Assembly (NCBI GenBank): GCA_039182735.1
Contig: JBCDCB010000004.1
Coordinates: 1 to 64,000 of the forward strand
Source of the DNA: JBCDCB01 sp039182735
GTDB lineage: Bacteria > Planctomycetota > Phycisphaerae > Phycisphaerales > UBA1924
Reading direction: 5' to 3'
Length of the DNA: 64,000 nt
This document shows, piece after piece, positions 58,109-64,000 of the stretch. Within the stretch, counting starts at the first letter, position 1. Every line of letters begins with the position of its first letter. Position numbers and translations under genes: made by a program. The notes under the pieces are model-generated. The model was not told where the DNA came from. It ran no database searches and saw only the letters and a program-made list of their open reading frames with translations.

Positions 58109-58653
58109 GACTCGATGCCGAGTGCACGCGCCGCCTCATCGAGTTGTGCGCGTGAGGCACCGAATAGCCCGCACTTCCACCCCACCGCTTTGAACCTGCG
58201 CCGCAAGGCAACGCTGATCCCAAACAGAACCGCGTTGTCGAGAACGGGCACAATCGAGAGCACTCCGAGCGGAACGCTCAACAGCGGATGGGAGCCCATC
58301 TTGCGAAGCAAGAGAATCGGCATCGTGTACCGCATGGCGATCACGAGCGTGAGCCCCAGCGCCAAGGGCAAGTACACGAGGACGATCACGTACCACGGCC
58401 AGTTGACGTCAAGAGGCGTCGTGTACAAGAAGAAGGCGGTCAAGAGGATCGAGTAATTCCACCCGCCGGCGACGATCCAAGCGATGAGCCAGGCGTTGAA
58501 GAGTCGATAGCTCCGCCCGAGCGCGACGTCTCGCGGCGTCACCGGCCTCGTAGCCCGCGGACGAGTCTTCACAAACGTATTGTAATCCAGATCGCCATGA
58601 GGTCCACACCCGTGTTCAGAGCTCGCACTCCGCGGAGACTCAGCGCTGCCCAT
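58060..58653 (-). CDS. Hypothetical membrane protein
   Basis: Up to 197 residues. Membrane helices at about 50-75 (LFNAWLIAWIVAGGWNYSIL), 85-108 (WPWYVIVLVYLPLALGLTLV) and 120-145 (LSVPLGVLSIVPVLDNAVLF). The C-terminal ~45 residues are soluble (WKCGLFGASRAQLDEAARAL) and read antisense to the end of ychF. The ATG at 58653 overlaps the upstream membrane-protein gene by 14 bases; a later start is possible because the first ~40 residues look non-conserved. No family recognised. It is less GC-rich than ychF. Confidence 0.6.
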   Translation of the reverse strand: MGSAESPRSASSEHGCGPHGDLDYNTFVKTRPRATRPVTPRDVALGRSYRLFNAWLIAWIVAGGWNYSILLTAFFLYTTPLDVNWPWYVIVLVYLPLALGLTLVIAMRYTMPILLLRKMGSHPLLSVPLGVLSIVPVLDNAVLFGISVALRRRFKAVGWKCGLFGASRAQLDEAARALGIESHTLNRKWQTSPSCMT

Positions 58654-59086
58654 CGATTTCTTCGAACGGGTCGAACTCGCGGCGTGGGATCTTCGCGCCG
58701 AGCAGCCCGATCGATAGTCCCTCCTGCTTCAGCCGCTTGATCGCCCGCGAGTGCGCCGACAGGAACACCAGCAGATTGATCAGCGGCAGGAACGCCCCGA
58801 CGCACGCGAGCGCGATCGACGCGGCACCCGAGCCGAGCGCTTCGAGCAGTTTGCTCAGCACCACGAGGTAGATCACGAACCCGATCAACGACGCACACGG
58901 GCCGAGCATCGTGACCCACGTGGCCGCCGCCGTCGCCGGGGCGGTCGCCTGCTGCGGCGAGACCGCCGCCAGGATGAAGTACGCCGCGAACGTCAGCAGC
59001 GTCGGCACCGTGGTCCACAGCATCGCCCGGTGCAATCGTGCGATTCGCAACGCGGCATCCGATATCTCTTCGGGCTCTCGGCTCAT
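58640..59086 (-). CDS. Hypothetical four-helix membrane protein
   Basis: 148 residues. Hydrophobic helices at about 20-40, 53-80 and 85-108 (VPTLLTFAAYFILAAV, WVTMLGPCASLIGFVIYLVV, IALACVGAFLPLINLLVFLS), followed by a basic cytoplasmic tail ending IPRREFDPFEEIDGQR. The start is set by a leaderless-type box; the longer frame upstream runs through the palindromic repeat and is rejected. Function unknown. Confidence 0.7.
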   Translation of the reverse strand: MSREPEEISDAALRIARLHRAMLWTTVPTLLTFAAYFILAAVSPQQATAPATAAATWVTMLGPCASLIGFVIYLVVLSKLLEALGSGAASIALACVGAFLPLINLLVFLSAHSRAIKRLKQEGLSIGLLGAKIPRREFDPFEEIDGQR

Positions 59087-59093
59087 GCGACGC

Positions 59094-59099
59094 AGTTTA
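59094..59099 (-). promoter_or_regulatory. Leaderless-type -10 box
   Basis: TAAACT (59099-59094), then GCGTCGC, then ATG at 59086: spacing of seven. A palindromic repeat copy begins immediately upstream. Confidence 0.6.
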
Positions 59100-59129
59100 G
59101 TGAGACGGGCATCTCGCCCGCCTTCTCCC
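59100..59129. repeat. Dispersed palindromic repeat, copy 2
   Basis: GTGAGACGGGCATCTCGCCC followed by GCCTTCTCC. It is the same element as copy 1 with an imperfect stem. It sits directly upstream of the -10 box of the gene starting at 59086. Confidence 0.7.
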
Positions 59130-59144
59130 CTGCTCCCTCTTCTC

Positions 59145-59174
59145 GTGGGACGGGCATCCTGCCCGTCTTCTCCC
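59145..59174. repeat. Dispersed palindromic repeat, copy 3
   Basis: GTGGGACGGGCATCCTGCCC followed by GTCTTCTCCC, 15 bases after copy 2 and just beyond the stop of the DUF429 gene (59180). Confidence 0.75.
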
Positions 59175-59179
59175 GCCAC

Positions 59180-59893
59180 TCACACCCACATCTCCATCGC
59201 CAGCCCGCGTGCATCCCTCGGCGGGTCTGCCGGCAAGCGCTCGGCGGTCCCGATCGCGCGCCGACGGGCCGACCACAGCAGCGCGTGCGCATCGATGATG
59301 TCGTCCGGCAGCGCATCACGGCGCGCAAGACGTGACATCGCGCCATCCGCCGACCTGCGCAGCACCGCCGGCAGCGCGTCGAGGCGTTCCTTCCGACCCT
59401 CCGGCGTCTTCTTGTTGTGCGCGCACGGGCGCTCGCGGCGCATCACGGTAAAGACCAGCTCCGGATGGCTCTCAAAGACGCGTCGTTGCAGCTCGGGCGT
59501 CATCCGCTCGTCCACCTCGCGGATCTTCGGCGTGATGTTGAACGTCTGCTTGGACAGCCCCAAGCCGTGCGCACCGCTCGCCCGGCTCACCGCCAGCGCC
59601 TCGGTGTAGGTCGAGCACTTGAGCACACCCCGGATCGGCGCGGCAAACACGCTCGTCGCGCGCCCACCCAATCGCTTGCGCGCAAGCCGGTCCACCAGCC
59701 TCCCGCCCGGCTCCGCGCTGGGCGCGAGCCCGATCGGGATGTCCACCGCGATCACGTCCGCCAGCGGCAACACATCGTCGAACGTGCGCACGACCGTGCA
59801 GGTCACGCGCGTGAAGCGCCCGCCGCTGCCGAGCGTTGCCGATGCGACGACCCACCCGCTCTTGCAGCCGTCCACGCCCGCGAGGCGTGTCAC
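59180..59893 (-). CDS. DUF429 predicted nuclease-like protein
   Basis: 237 residues from a GTG overlapping the guaB stop (GTGA). LAGVDGCKSGWVVASATLGS at the N-terminus, IAVDIPIGLAPSAEPGGRLV, then ATSVFAAPIRGVLKCSTYTE and KQTFNITPKIREVDERM are the conserved blocks; DDIIDAHALLWSARR lies near the C-terminus. DUF429 has an RNase-H-like fold with conserved Asp residues and is called a predicted nuclease. Activity is unproven. It is translationally coupled to guaB. Confidence 0.87.
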   Translation of the reverse strand: MTRLAGVDGCKSGWVVASATLGSGGRFTRVTCTVVRTFDDVLPLADVIAVDIPIGLAPSAEPGGRLVDRLARKRLGGRATSVFAAPIRGVLKCSTYTEALAVSRASGAHGLGLSKQTFNITPKIREVDERMTPELQRRVFESHPELVFTVMRRERPCAHNKKTPEGRKERLDALPAVLRRSADGAMSRLARRDALPDDIIDAHALLWSARRRAIGTAERLPADPPRDARGLAMEMWV

Positions 59894-61452
59894 CTGCGGA
59901 GCGCTTCGCTGGAGTAGTTGGGCGCTTCCTTGGTGATGCGGATGTCGTGCGGGTGGTTCTCGATGACCGACGCCGCGGTCACGCGGTAGAAGTGCGCTTT
60001 GCTGTGCAGTTCGTCGATGGTCTGGCAGCCTGTGTAGCCCATCGCCGCGCGGACGCCGCCGACGAGCTGGTACGCGAACTCCGCGAGGGGGCCGCGATAG
60101 GGCACCAGCCCCTCGACGCCCTCGGGCACGAACTTGATCTGCGAAAGGTCGCTCGCGTTGTCGAGCTTGTCGCCCTGGCTGTAGCGGTCGGCGGAACCCG
60201 CGGCCATCGCGCCCTCGCTGCCCATCCCGCGGTACGTTTTGTAGCGCCGCCCCTGCGAGATCACGAGCTCGCCCGGCGACTCGTCCAGCCCCGCGAAAAG
60301 CCCGCCCATCATCACCGTGTGCGCGCCCGCCGCGAGCGCCTTGGCGATGTCGCCCGACGCGCGGACCCCGCCGTCGGCGATCACCGGCACGCCCTGCGTC
60401 TCCGCGAAGGAAACCGCGTTCATGATCGCGGAGATCTGCGGCACGCCGACGCCCGTCACCACGCGCGTCGTGCAAATGGAACCGGGCCCGATCCCGACCT
60501 TGACCGCGTCGGCGCCGTTCTCGATCAGATCCGCCGCCGCTTCCGCCGTCGCGATGTTGCCCGCGATGACCTGCAGTTCCGGGTAGCGCTGCTTCACCTC
60601 GCGCACGGTGTTGAGCACGTTCTCGCTGTGCCCGTGCGCGGTATCCACGACCACGACGTCCACATCGGCGGCGATGAGCGCTTCGAGGCGGTCGTACTGA
60701 AACACGCCCATCGCGGCACCGCAGCGGAGCCTGCCGCGCGTGTCCTTGCACGCGCGCGGGAAGCGGCGGAGTTGATCGAGGTCTCGGATGGTGACGAGCC
60801 CGACGAGCTTGCCATTGCTGTCAACGAGCAGCAGCTTCTCGACCTTGGCCTTGTGGAGGATGTCGCTCGCCTTGGTGAGATCGGTGTCGGCGGTGGCGGT
60901 GACGAGGTTGTCCTTCGTCATCACGTCCCTCACGAGCAGGTCATCGCTCGTCACGTACTTGAGATCGCGCCGCGTGAGGATGCCCACCACGCGCCCGTGC
61001 GTGCGCTCGGCGGTCGAGCCGTCTTCCGTCACCGGGAAGCCCGAGACGTTGTGCTCGCGCATCACGCGCTTCGCTTCGCCAACGGTCTGCGAAGGCCCGA
61101 GGGTGATGGGATCGGTGATGACGCCGTTCTCGGAGCGCTTGACCTTGGTGACCTCGATCGCCTGCTGCTCGGGCGGGAGGTTTTTGTGGATGATCCCGAT
61201 GCCGCCTTCCTGCGCGAGCGCGATCGCGAGGCGGGACTCGGTGACCGTGTCCATCGGCGCCGAGACCAGCGGGATGTTGAGCGTGATGCGCCGGGTGAGC
61301 CTCGTCGTCAGGTCGGCGTCTCCCGGGACAACGGCGCTGCGTCCCGGCACGAGCAGCACGTCATCGAACGTGATCCCGTCGCCGAGAAACTTGGAGGATT
61401 CCGACGTGGGTCGCGCGACGGTGCCGGGCTGCGGGCTCGGTGGGTGTGCCAT
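59890..61452 (-). CDS. guaB: IMP dehydrogenase
   Basis: 520 residues. GDGITFDDVLLVPGRSAVVP near the N-terminus, a CBS pair (about 120-240; NVSGFPVTEDGS, KVEKLLLVDSNGKLVGLVTI), VVVVDTAHGHSENVLNTVRE, the catalytic-Cys loop GPGSICTTRVVTGVGVPQ, VIADGGVRASGDIAKALAAG and the flap RYKTYRGMGSEGAMAAGSAD. It oxidises IMP to XMP, the committed step of GMP synthesis. The N-terminal ~20 residues are extra and Pro/Ser-rich. Confidence 0.96.
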   Translation of the reverse strand: MAHPPSPQPGTVARPTSESSKFLGDGITFDDVLLVPGRSAVVPGDADLTTRLTRRITLNIPLVSAPMDTVTESRLAIALAQEGGIGIIHKNLPPEQQAIEVTKVKRSENGVITDPITLGPSQTVGEAKRVMREHNVSGFPVTEDGSTAERTHGRVVGILTRRDLKYVTSDDLLVRDVMTKDNLVTATADTDLTKASDILHKAKVEKLLLVDSNGKLVGLVTIRDLDQLRRFPRACKDTRGRLRCGAAMGVFQYDRLEALIAADVDVVVVDTAHGHSENVLNTVREVKQRYPELQVIAGNIATAEAAADLIENGADAVKVGIGPGSICTTRVVTGVGVPQISAIMNAVSFAETQGVPVIADGGVRASGDIAKALAAGAHTVMMGGLFAGLDESPGELVISQGRRYKTYRGMGSEGAMAAGSADRYSQGDKLDNASDLSQIKFVPEGVEGLVPYRGPLAEFAYQLVGGVRAAMGYTGCQTIDELHSKAHFYRVTAASVIENHPHDIRITKEAPNYSSEALRR

Positions 61453-61505
61453 GCGTGATCGTGCCCGGAGGCACGCGCCGCGTCAACACCGCACGCGTGA
61501 ATATC

Positions 61506-62963
61506 TCAGGACATCGCGTCGAGGATCGCGTCGAGATCGTCGGCGACCGGGACGGGGCGGTTCGCGGTGGTACTGAGCGGGATGGAGAGGGCGCTCGGCT
61601 CCTCGTCGTGGTCGGCATCTTTGACCGCCCCGCCGCGCATGTGGAACCCGACCGTCGCGTCGGGATCCTTGAGCAGGTGCCCCGTGAGCACGCACGCGAC
61701 GCGCTCGCCAGGTTTGATGACACCCTCCTCGATGAGGCGACGCGCGCCCGCGACCGACGCCGCCGACGCGGGTTCGCACCCGTACCCGTGCTTCCCGACA
61801 AGTGCTTTGTGCTCGAGAATGGTGCGGTCATCGACGGAGCGGACGACACCATCCATGAACTCGATCGCGCGCAGCGCTTTGGGCAGGTTGACGGGGCGGT
61901 TGATCTCGATCGCGCTGGCGATGGTGCCGGCGCGCTCGCCCGCCTTATCCATGCGCACAAACTCCGCGTCCACGCGATCCCGATCGTACCTGCCACCGTT
62001 CCAAGTGACGCCCAGCTCGTTGACGATGCGATCGAGCGTCCACGCCCCGCGCGCGTTAACAACCGCGAGCCTAGGCACGCGATCGATCATCCCGAGCTGT
62101 TTCAGTTCCATGAACGCCTTGCCGAACGCGGAACAGTTCCCGAGGTTCCCGCCGGGGCAGACGATCCAGTCGGGCGCTTCCCAGCCGAGCCCCTCGAGGA
62201 CGCGGTACATCACCGCCTTCTGCCCTTCGAGGCGGAAGGGGTTGATGGAGTTCATCAGGTAGATGCCGAGCTCGGGGCGATCGATCGAGAGCTCGCGCAC
62301 GCGTGCGAGGCACGCGTCGAAGTCACCGGCGACCTGCAGCGTGCGCGCCGCGTAATCCAGCGCCTGGCTCAGCTTGCCGAAGGCGATCTTGCCCGAGCCG
62401 ACCAGCACGAACCCCGGGATGCCCGCCGCCCGCGCGAACATCGCCAGCGCCGCGCTGGTGTTGCCGGTCGAGGCGCAGACCACGCGCTGCGCATCGACCA
62501 TGCGCGCGTGCGTGAACGCGGCGGTCATGCCGTTGTCCTTGAACGACCCGCTGGGGTTCATGCCCTCGTACTGCAGGAACAGATCGCCGCCGCTGAGCCC
62601 GATCTCGCGCGCGACGTGCGGCGCGTGCTGCAGGATCGTGCGCCCCTCGCCGAGCGTGACGACGTCCGCGGGCGCGCCCCAGAATGGAAACAGGTCGCGA
62701 AAACGCCACACGCCAGAGGTGTTGAGACGATCGATCGGATCGTCGCTGCTCGCGTAGCCCATGGCGCTGGTGTGCCGCCGCGCGAACGTCTCTCGGGCGG
62801 TTGCGCGATCGAACCCGAGCGCGTTGTGCGCACGATCGAAGTCGTAGACCACGTCGAGCAGCGAGCCGGTGCGATCGCACAGGAACGCGGACCGTTCGGC
62901 GGGGTACGTCGCCGGGTCGTCGGCATCGATGGCTCGCAGCTGGGCCCAATCCGGGAAAGGCAT
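61506..62963 (-). CDS. thrC: Threonine synthase
   Basis: 485 residues, fold type II PLP enzyme. It has the monomeric threonine-synthase layout: an N-terminal helical cap (YPAERSAFLCDRTGSLLDVV), QYEGMNPSGSFKDNGMTAAF with PLP-Lys142, VCASTGNTSAALAMFARAAG, NSINPFRLEGQKAVMYRVLE, PGGNLGNCSAFGKAFMELKQ, and a C-terminal ACVLTGHLLKDP. It converts O-phosphohomoserine to threonine. The start is fixed by MPFPDWAQLRAID and a leaderless-type box; cystathionine-like PLP enzymes are excluded by the GNLGNC and GHLLKDP motifs. Confidence 0.93.
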   Translation of the reverse strand: MPFPDWAQLRAIDADDPATYPAERSAFLCDRTGSLLDVVYDFDRAHNALGFDRATARETFARRHTSAMGYASSDDPIDRLNTSGVWRFRDLFPFWGAPADVVTLGEGRTILQHAPHVAREIGLSGGDLFLQYEGMNPSGSFKDNGMTAAFTHARMVDAQRVVCASTGNTSAALAMFARAAGIPGFVLVGSGKIAFGKLSQALDYAARTLQVAGDFDACLARVRELSIDRPELGIYLMNSINPFRLEGQKAVMYRVLEGLGWEAPDWIVCPGGNLGNCSAFGKAFMELKQLGMIDRVPRLAVVNARGAWTLDRIVNELGVTWNGGRYDRDRVDAEFVRMDKAGERAGTIASAIEINRPVNLPKALRAIEFMDGVVRSVDDRTILEHKALVGKHGYGCEPASAASVAGARRLIEEGVIKPGERVACVLTGHLLKDPDATVGFHMRGGAVKDADHDEEPSALSIPLSTTANRPVPVADDLDAILDAMS

Positions 62964-62969
62964 ACGTCG

Positions 62970-62975
62970 AGCGTA
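62970..62975 (-). promoter_or_regulatory. Leaderless-type -10 box for thrC
   Basis: TACGCT (62975-62970), then CGACGT, then ATG at 62963: spacing of six and no Shine-Dalgarno. Confidence 0.6.
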
Positions 62976-63019
62976 GCGATTCGTGCGCTCGGAGCCCCGC
63001 GCGCGCCGATCATGCAGAC

Positions 63020-63745
63020 GTGAATCGCGCAAACGAAAGACCGAGCGTCGCCATCGCGTGCCGAGTCGCGGGCGTGGGCGGGCGCGAGCTGGTGGTCCGC
63101 CGGGCCTACGCGGAGGCCGTGTGGCGCGCCGGCGGGCTGCCCGTACACATCGGGCCCGCGGGGGACGAGGATCCCTCTCAGCTCGCCGAGGCGCACGCCC
63201 GCGCCTTCAACGCGTACGTCCTCACCGGCGGCGACGACCCGGACATGACGCCCTTCGACGAACCGAACCACCCCGCCATCACGCTCGAGCACCCGACGCG
63301 TCAGTCGTACGACGCCGCCCTGCTGCGCGCGCTCGAACGCGATCGACCAAGCATTCCTGTCCTCGGCGTGTGCTGGGGCATGCAACTGATGGCGCTGCTC
63401 GCGGGCGCAGAACTCATCCAGCACATGCCCGACGAGTTCGACTCCGCCGACGCGCACACAAACGACGAACGCCACCCGATCGTGCCCGCGTTGAACCACC
63501 CACACATCGCACCCGGCGAGGTCACCAGCCACCACCACCAAGCGATGCGCGAGGACGCGCCGGGATCTTGCGGCACGATGCGCATCATCGCGCGCGCGCA
63601 CGACGGCGTTGTGGAAGCGATCGACGATCCCACGCGCGCCTTGTACGTGGGCGTGCAGTGGCACCCCGAGCGCACGCCGAAAGGTCCGCTGGGACTGGAC
63701 ATTTTCCGCGCGCTCGTACGCGCGGCGATCGATCAGCGGAACTGA
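63020..63745 (+). CDS. Class I glutamine amidotransferase, peptidase C26 type
   Basis: 241 residues from GTG. FNAYVLTGGDDPDMTPFDEP, VLGVCWGMQLMALLAGAELI with the nucleophile Cys, HHHQAMREDAPGSCGTMRII, and YVGVQWHPERTPKGPLGLDI with the His-x-Glu of the triad. The layout is that of gamma-glutamyl-GABA hydrolase PuuD and relatives, which free glutamate from gamma-glutamyl conjugates. The exact substrate is unknown. GATCAT lies six bases before the GTG, a weak leaderless-type box. It is divergent from thrC. Confidence 0.87.
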   Translation: MNRANERPSVAIACRVAGVGGRELVVRRAYAEAVWRAGGLPVHIGPAGDEDPSQLAEAHARAFNAYVLTGGDDPDMTPFDEPNHPAITLEHPTRQSYDAALLRALERDRPSIPVLGVCWGMQLMALLAGAELIQHMPDEFDSADAHTNDERHPIVPALNHPHIAPGEVTSHHHQAMREDAPGSCGTMRIIARAHDGVVEAIDDPTRALYVGVQWHPERTPKGPLGLDIFRALVRAAIDQRN

Positions 63746-63981
63746 TCGACCCGCGTGAGCTCTTCGCCCTCGCGCTTGTAGAGCACGGCGTAGTCGATGC
63801 CGCGGATCGTCTGGCCCACCACGTGGTACTCGACGAGCCCGGGGTTGGTCGTGACCTGAGCGCGGGCCTCAGACTGCCCGCCGCCGAAGAGGAGCCCGCC
63901 GGCGATCACGCACCCCGCGCCAAAGAGCGCCCCTTTCAGGAAACCGGTGCTGCTGGTGACGGTCTGCGTGCGCGTGGTCAT
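63733..63981 (-). CDS. Small secreted or membrane-anchored protein
   Basis: 82 residues. A basic start (MTTRTQTVTSSTGFLKGALF) leads into one hydrophobic segment (about 14-32, GAGCVIAGGLLFGGG) and an ARAQ site that could be cleaved by signal peptidase, then a short polar domain with GLVEYHVVGQTIRGIDYAVL. No family recognised. GGAGA is seven bases before the ATG. Its end overlaps the convergent amidotransferase gene by 13 bases. Confidence 0.65.
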   Translation of the reverse strand: MTTRTQTVTSSTGFLKGALFGAGCVIAGGLLFGGGQSEARAQVTTNPGLVEYHVVGQTIRGIDYAVLYKREGEELTRVDQFR

Positions 63982-64000
63982 GGTTCGTCTCCGCGGATCG

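Noticed and set aside
59083..59346. Small minus-strand open frame across the palindromic repeats
   Set aside because: It is built from repeat sequence (RMPVP- and EMPVS-type peptides) and the antisense of adjacent genes.
1..64000. CRISPR arrays, insertion sequences, prophage or integrase genes, toxin-antitoxin pairs
   Set aside because: None seen: no regularly spaced direct repeats, no transposase or integrase motifs, and no flanking target duplications.

Overview
The window is a stretch of GC-rich bacterial chromosome. It most likely comes from a planctomycete of the Phycisphaerae type. The evidence is two secreted proteins with PEP-CTERM-like tails ending in four arginines, small membrane proteins with a C-terminal CxxCGY...CPECG zinc ribbon, a tandem family of membrane proteins with type II secretion pseudopilin-like C-termini, frequent GTG/TTG starts in 4-base stop/start overlaps, and a dispersed palindromic repeat (GTGGGACGGGCATC...GCCCGTC). 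The taxonomic placement is an inference from these traits. I saw no phage, insertion sequence, CRISPR array or rRNA.

Layout. 1-10.8 kb (mostly minus): an RRM protein, small membrane proteins, a CNNM/HlyC-type protein, a lipoprotein, a cobalamin-dependent acyl-CoA mutase large subunit, and three tandem paralogues of an undescribed membrane family. 11-15.9 kb (minus): a PEP-CTERM protein, then a thiolase / O-methyltransferase / SDR / GNAT / 3-hydroxyacyl-CoA dehydrogenase string. 16-37.5 kb (mostly plus): a large acyl-CoA and 2-oxoacid island. It holds the methylcitrate genes prpD, prpB and prpC, a methylcrotonyl-CoA-carboxylase-like carboxyltransferase, HMG-CoA lyase, three crotonases, a long acyl-CoA dehydrogenase, and E1alpha, E1beta and E2 of a 2-oxoacid dehydrogenase. 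38-45.5 kb (plus): asnS, then a PilT ATPase, a membrane-anchored degenerate GspE-like protein and a CvpA-like membrane protein. 45.6-50.4 kb (minus): glmU(N-terminal half)-prs-rplY-pth-rpsF-ssb-rplI, ending at an intrinsic terminator. 50.45-55.5 kb (minus): tRNA-Gln preceded by a strongly structured, gene-free stretch that may encode a novel ncRNA, then a SWIM-like/SNF2 helicase pair and tRNA-Lys. 55.6-64 kb: gmhA, aat and ychF (plus), then membrane proteins, a DUF429 protein, guaB and thrC (minus), a class I amidotransferase (plus) and a small membrane-anchored protein (minus).

How it fits together. The metabolic island would take leucine, isoleucine/valine and odd-chain intermediates to acetyl-CoA and propionyl-CoA. 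Propionyl-CoA would then be removed by the methylcitrate cycle and possibly by the mutase. Partner subunits (biotin carboxylase, B12-binding subunit, dihydrolipoamide dehydrogenase) are not in the window.

Regulation. At least ten genes have a TANNNT hexamer ending 5-7 bases before the start codon and no Shine-Dalgarno sequence, which is the signature of leaderless transcripts. Two divergent pairs use back-to-back boxes of this kind. Another set of genes has -10 boxes that place a stem-loop at the very 5' end of the mRNA.
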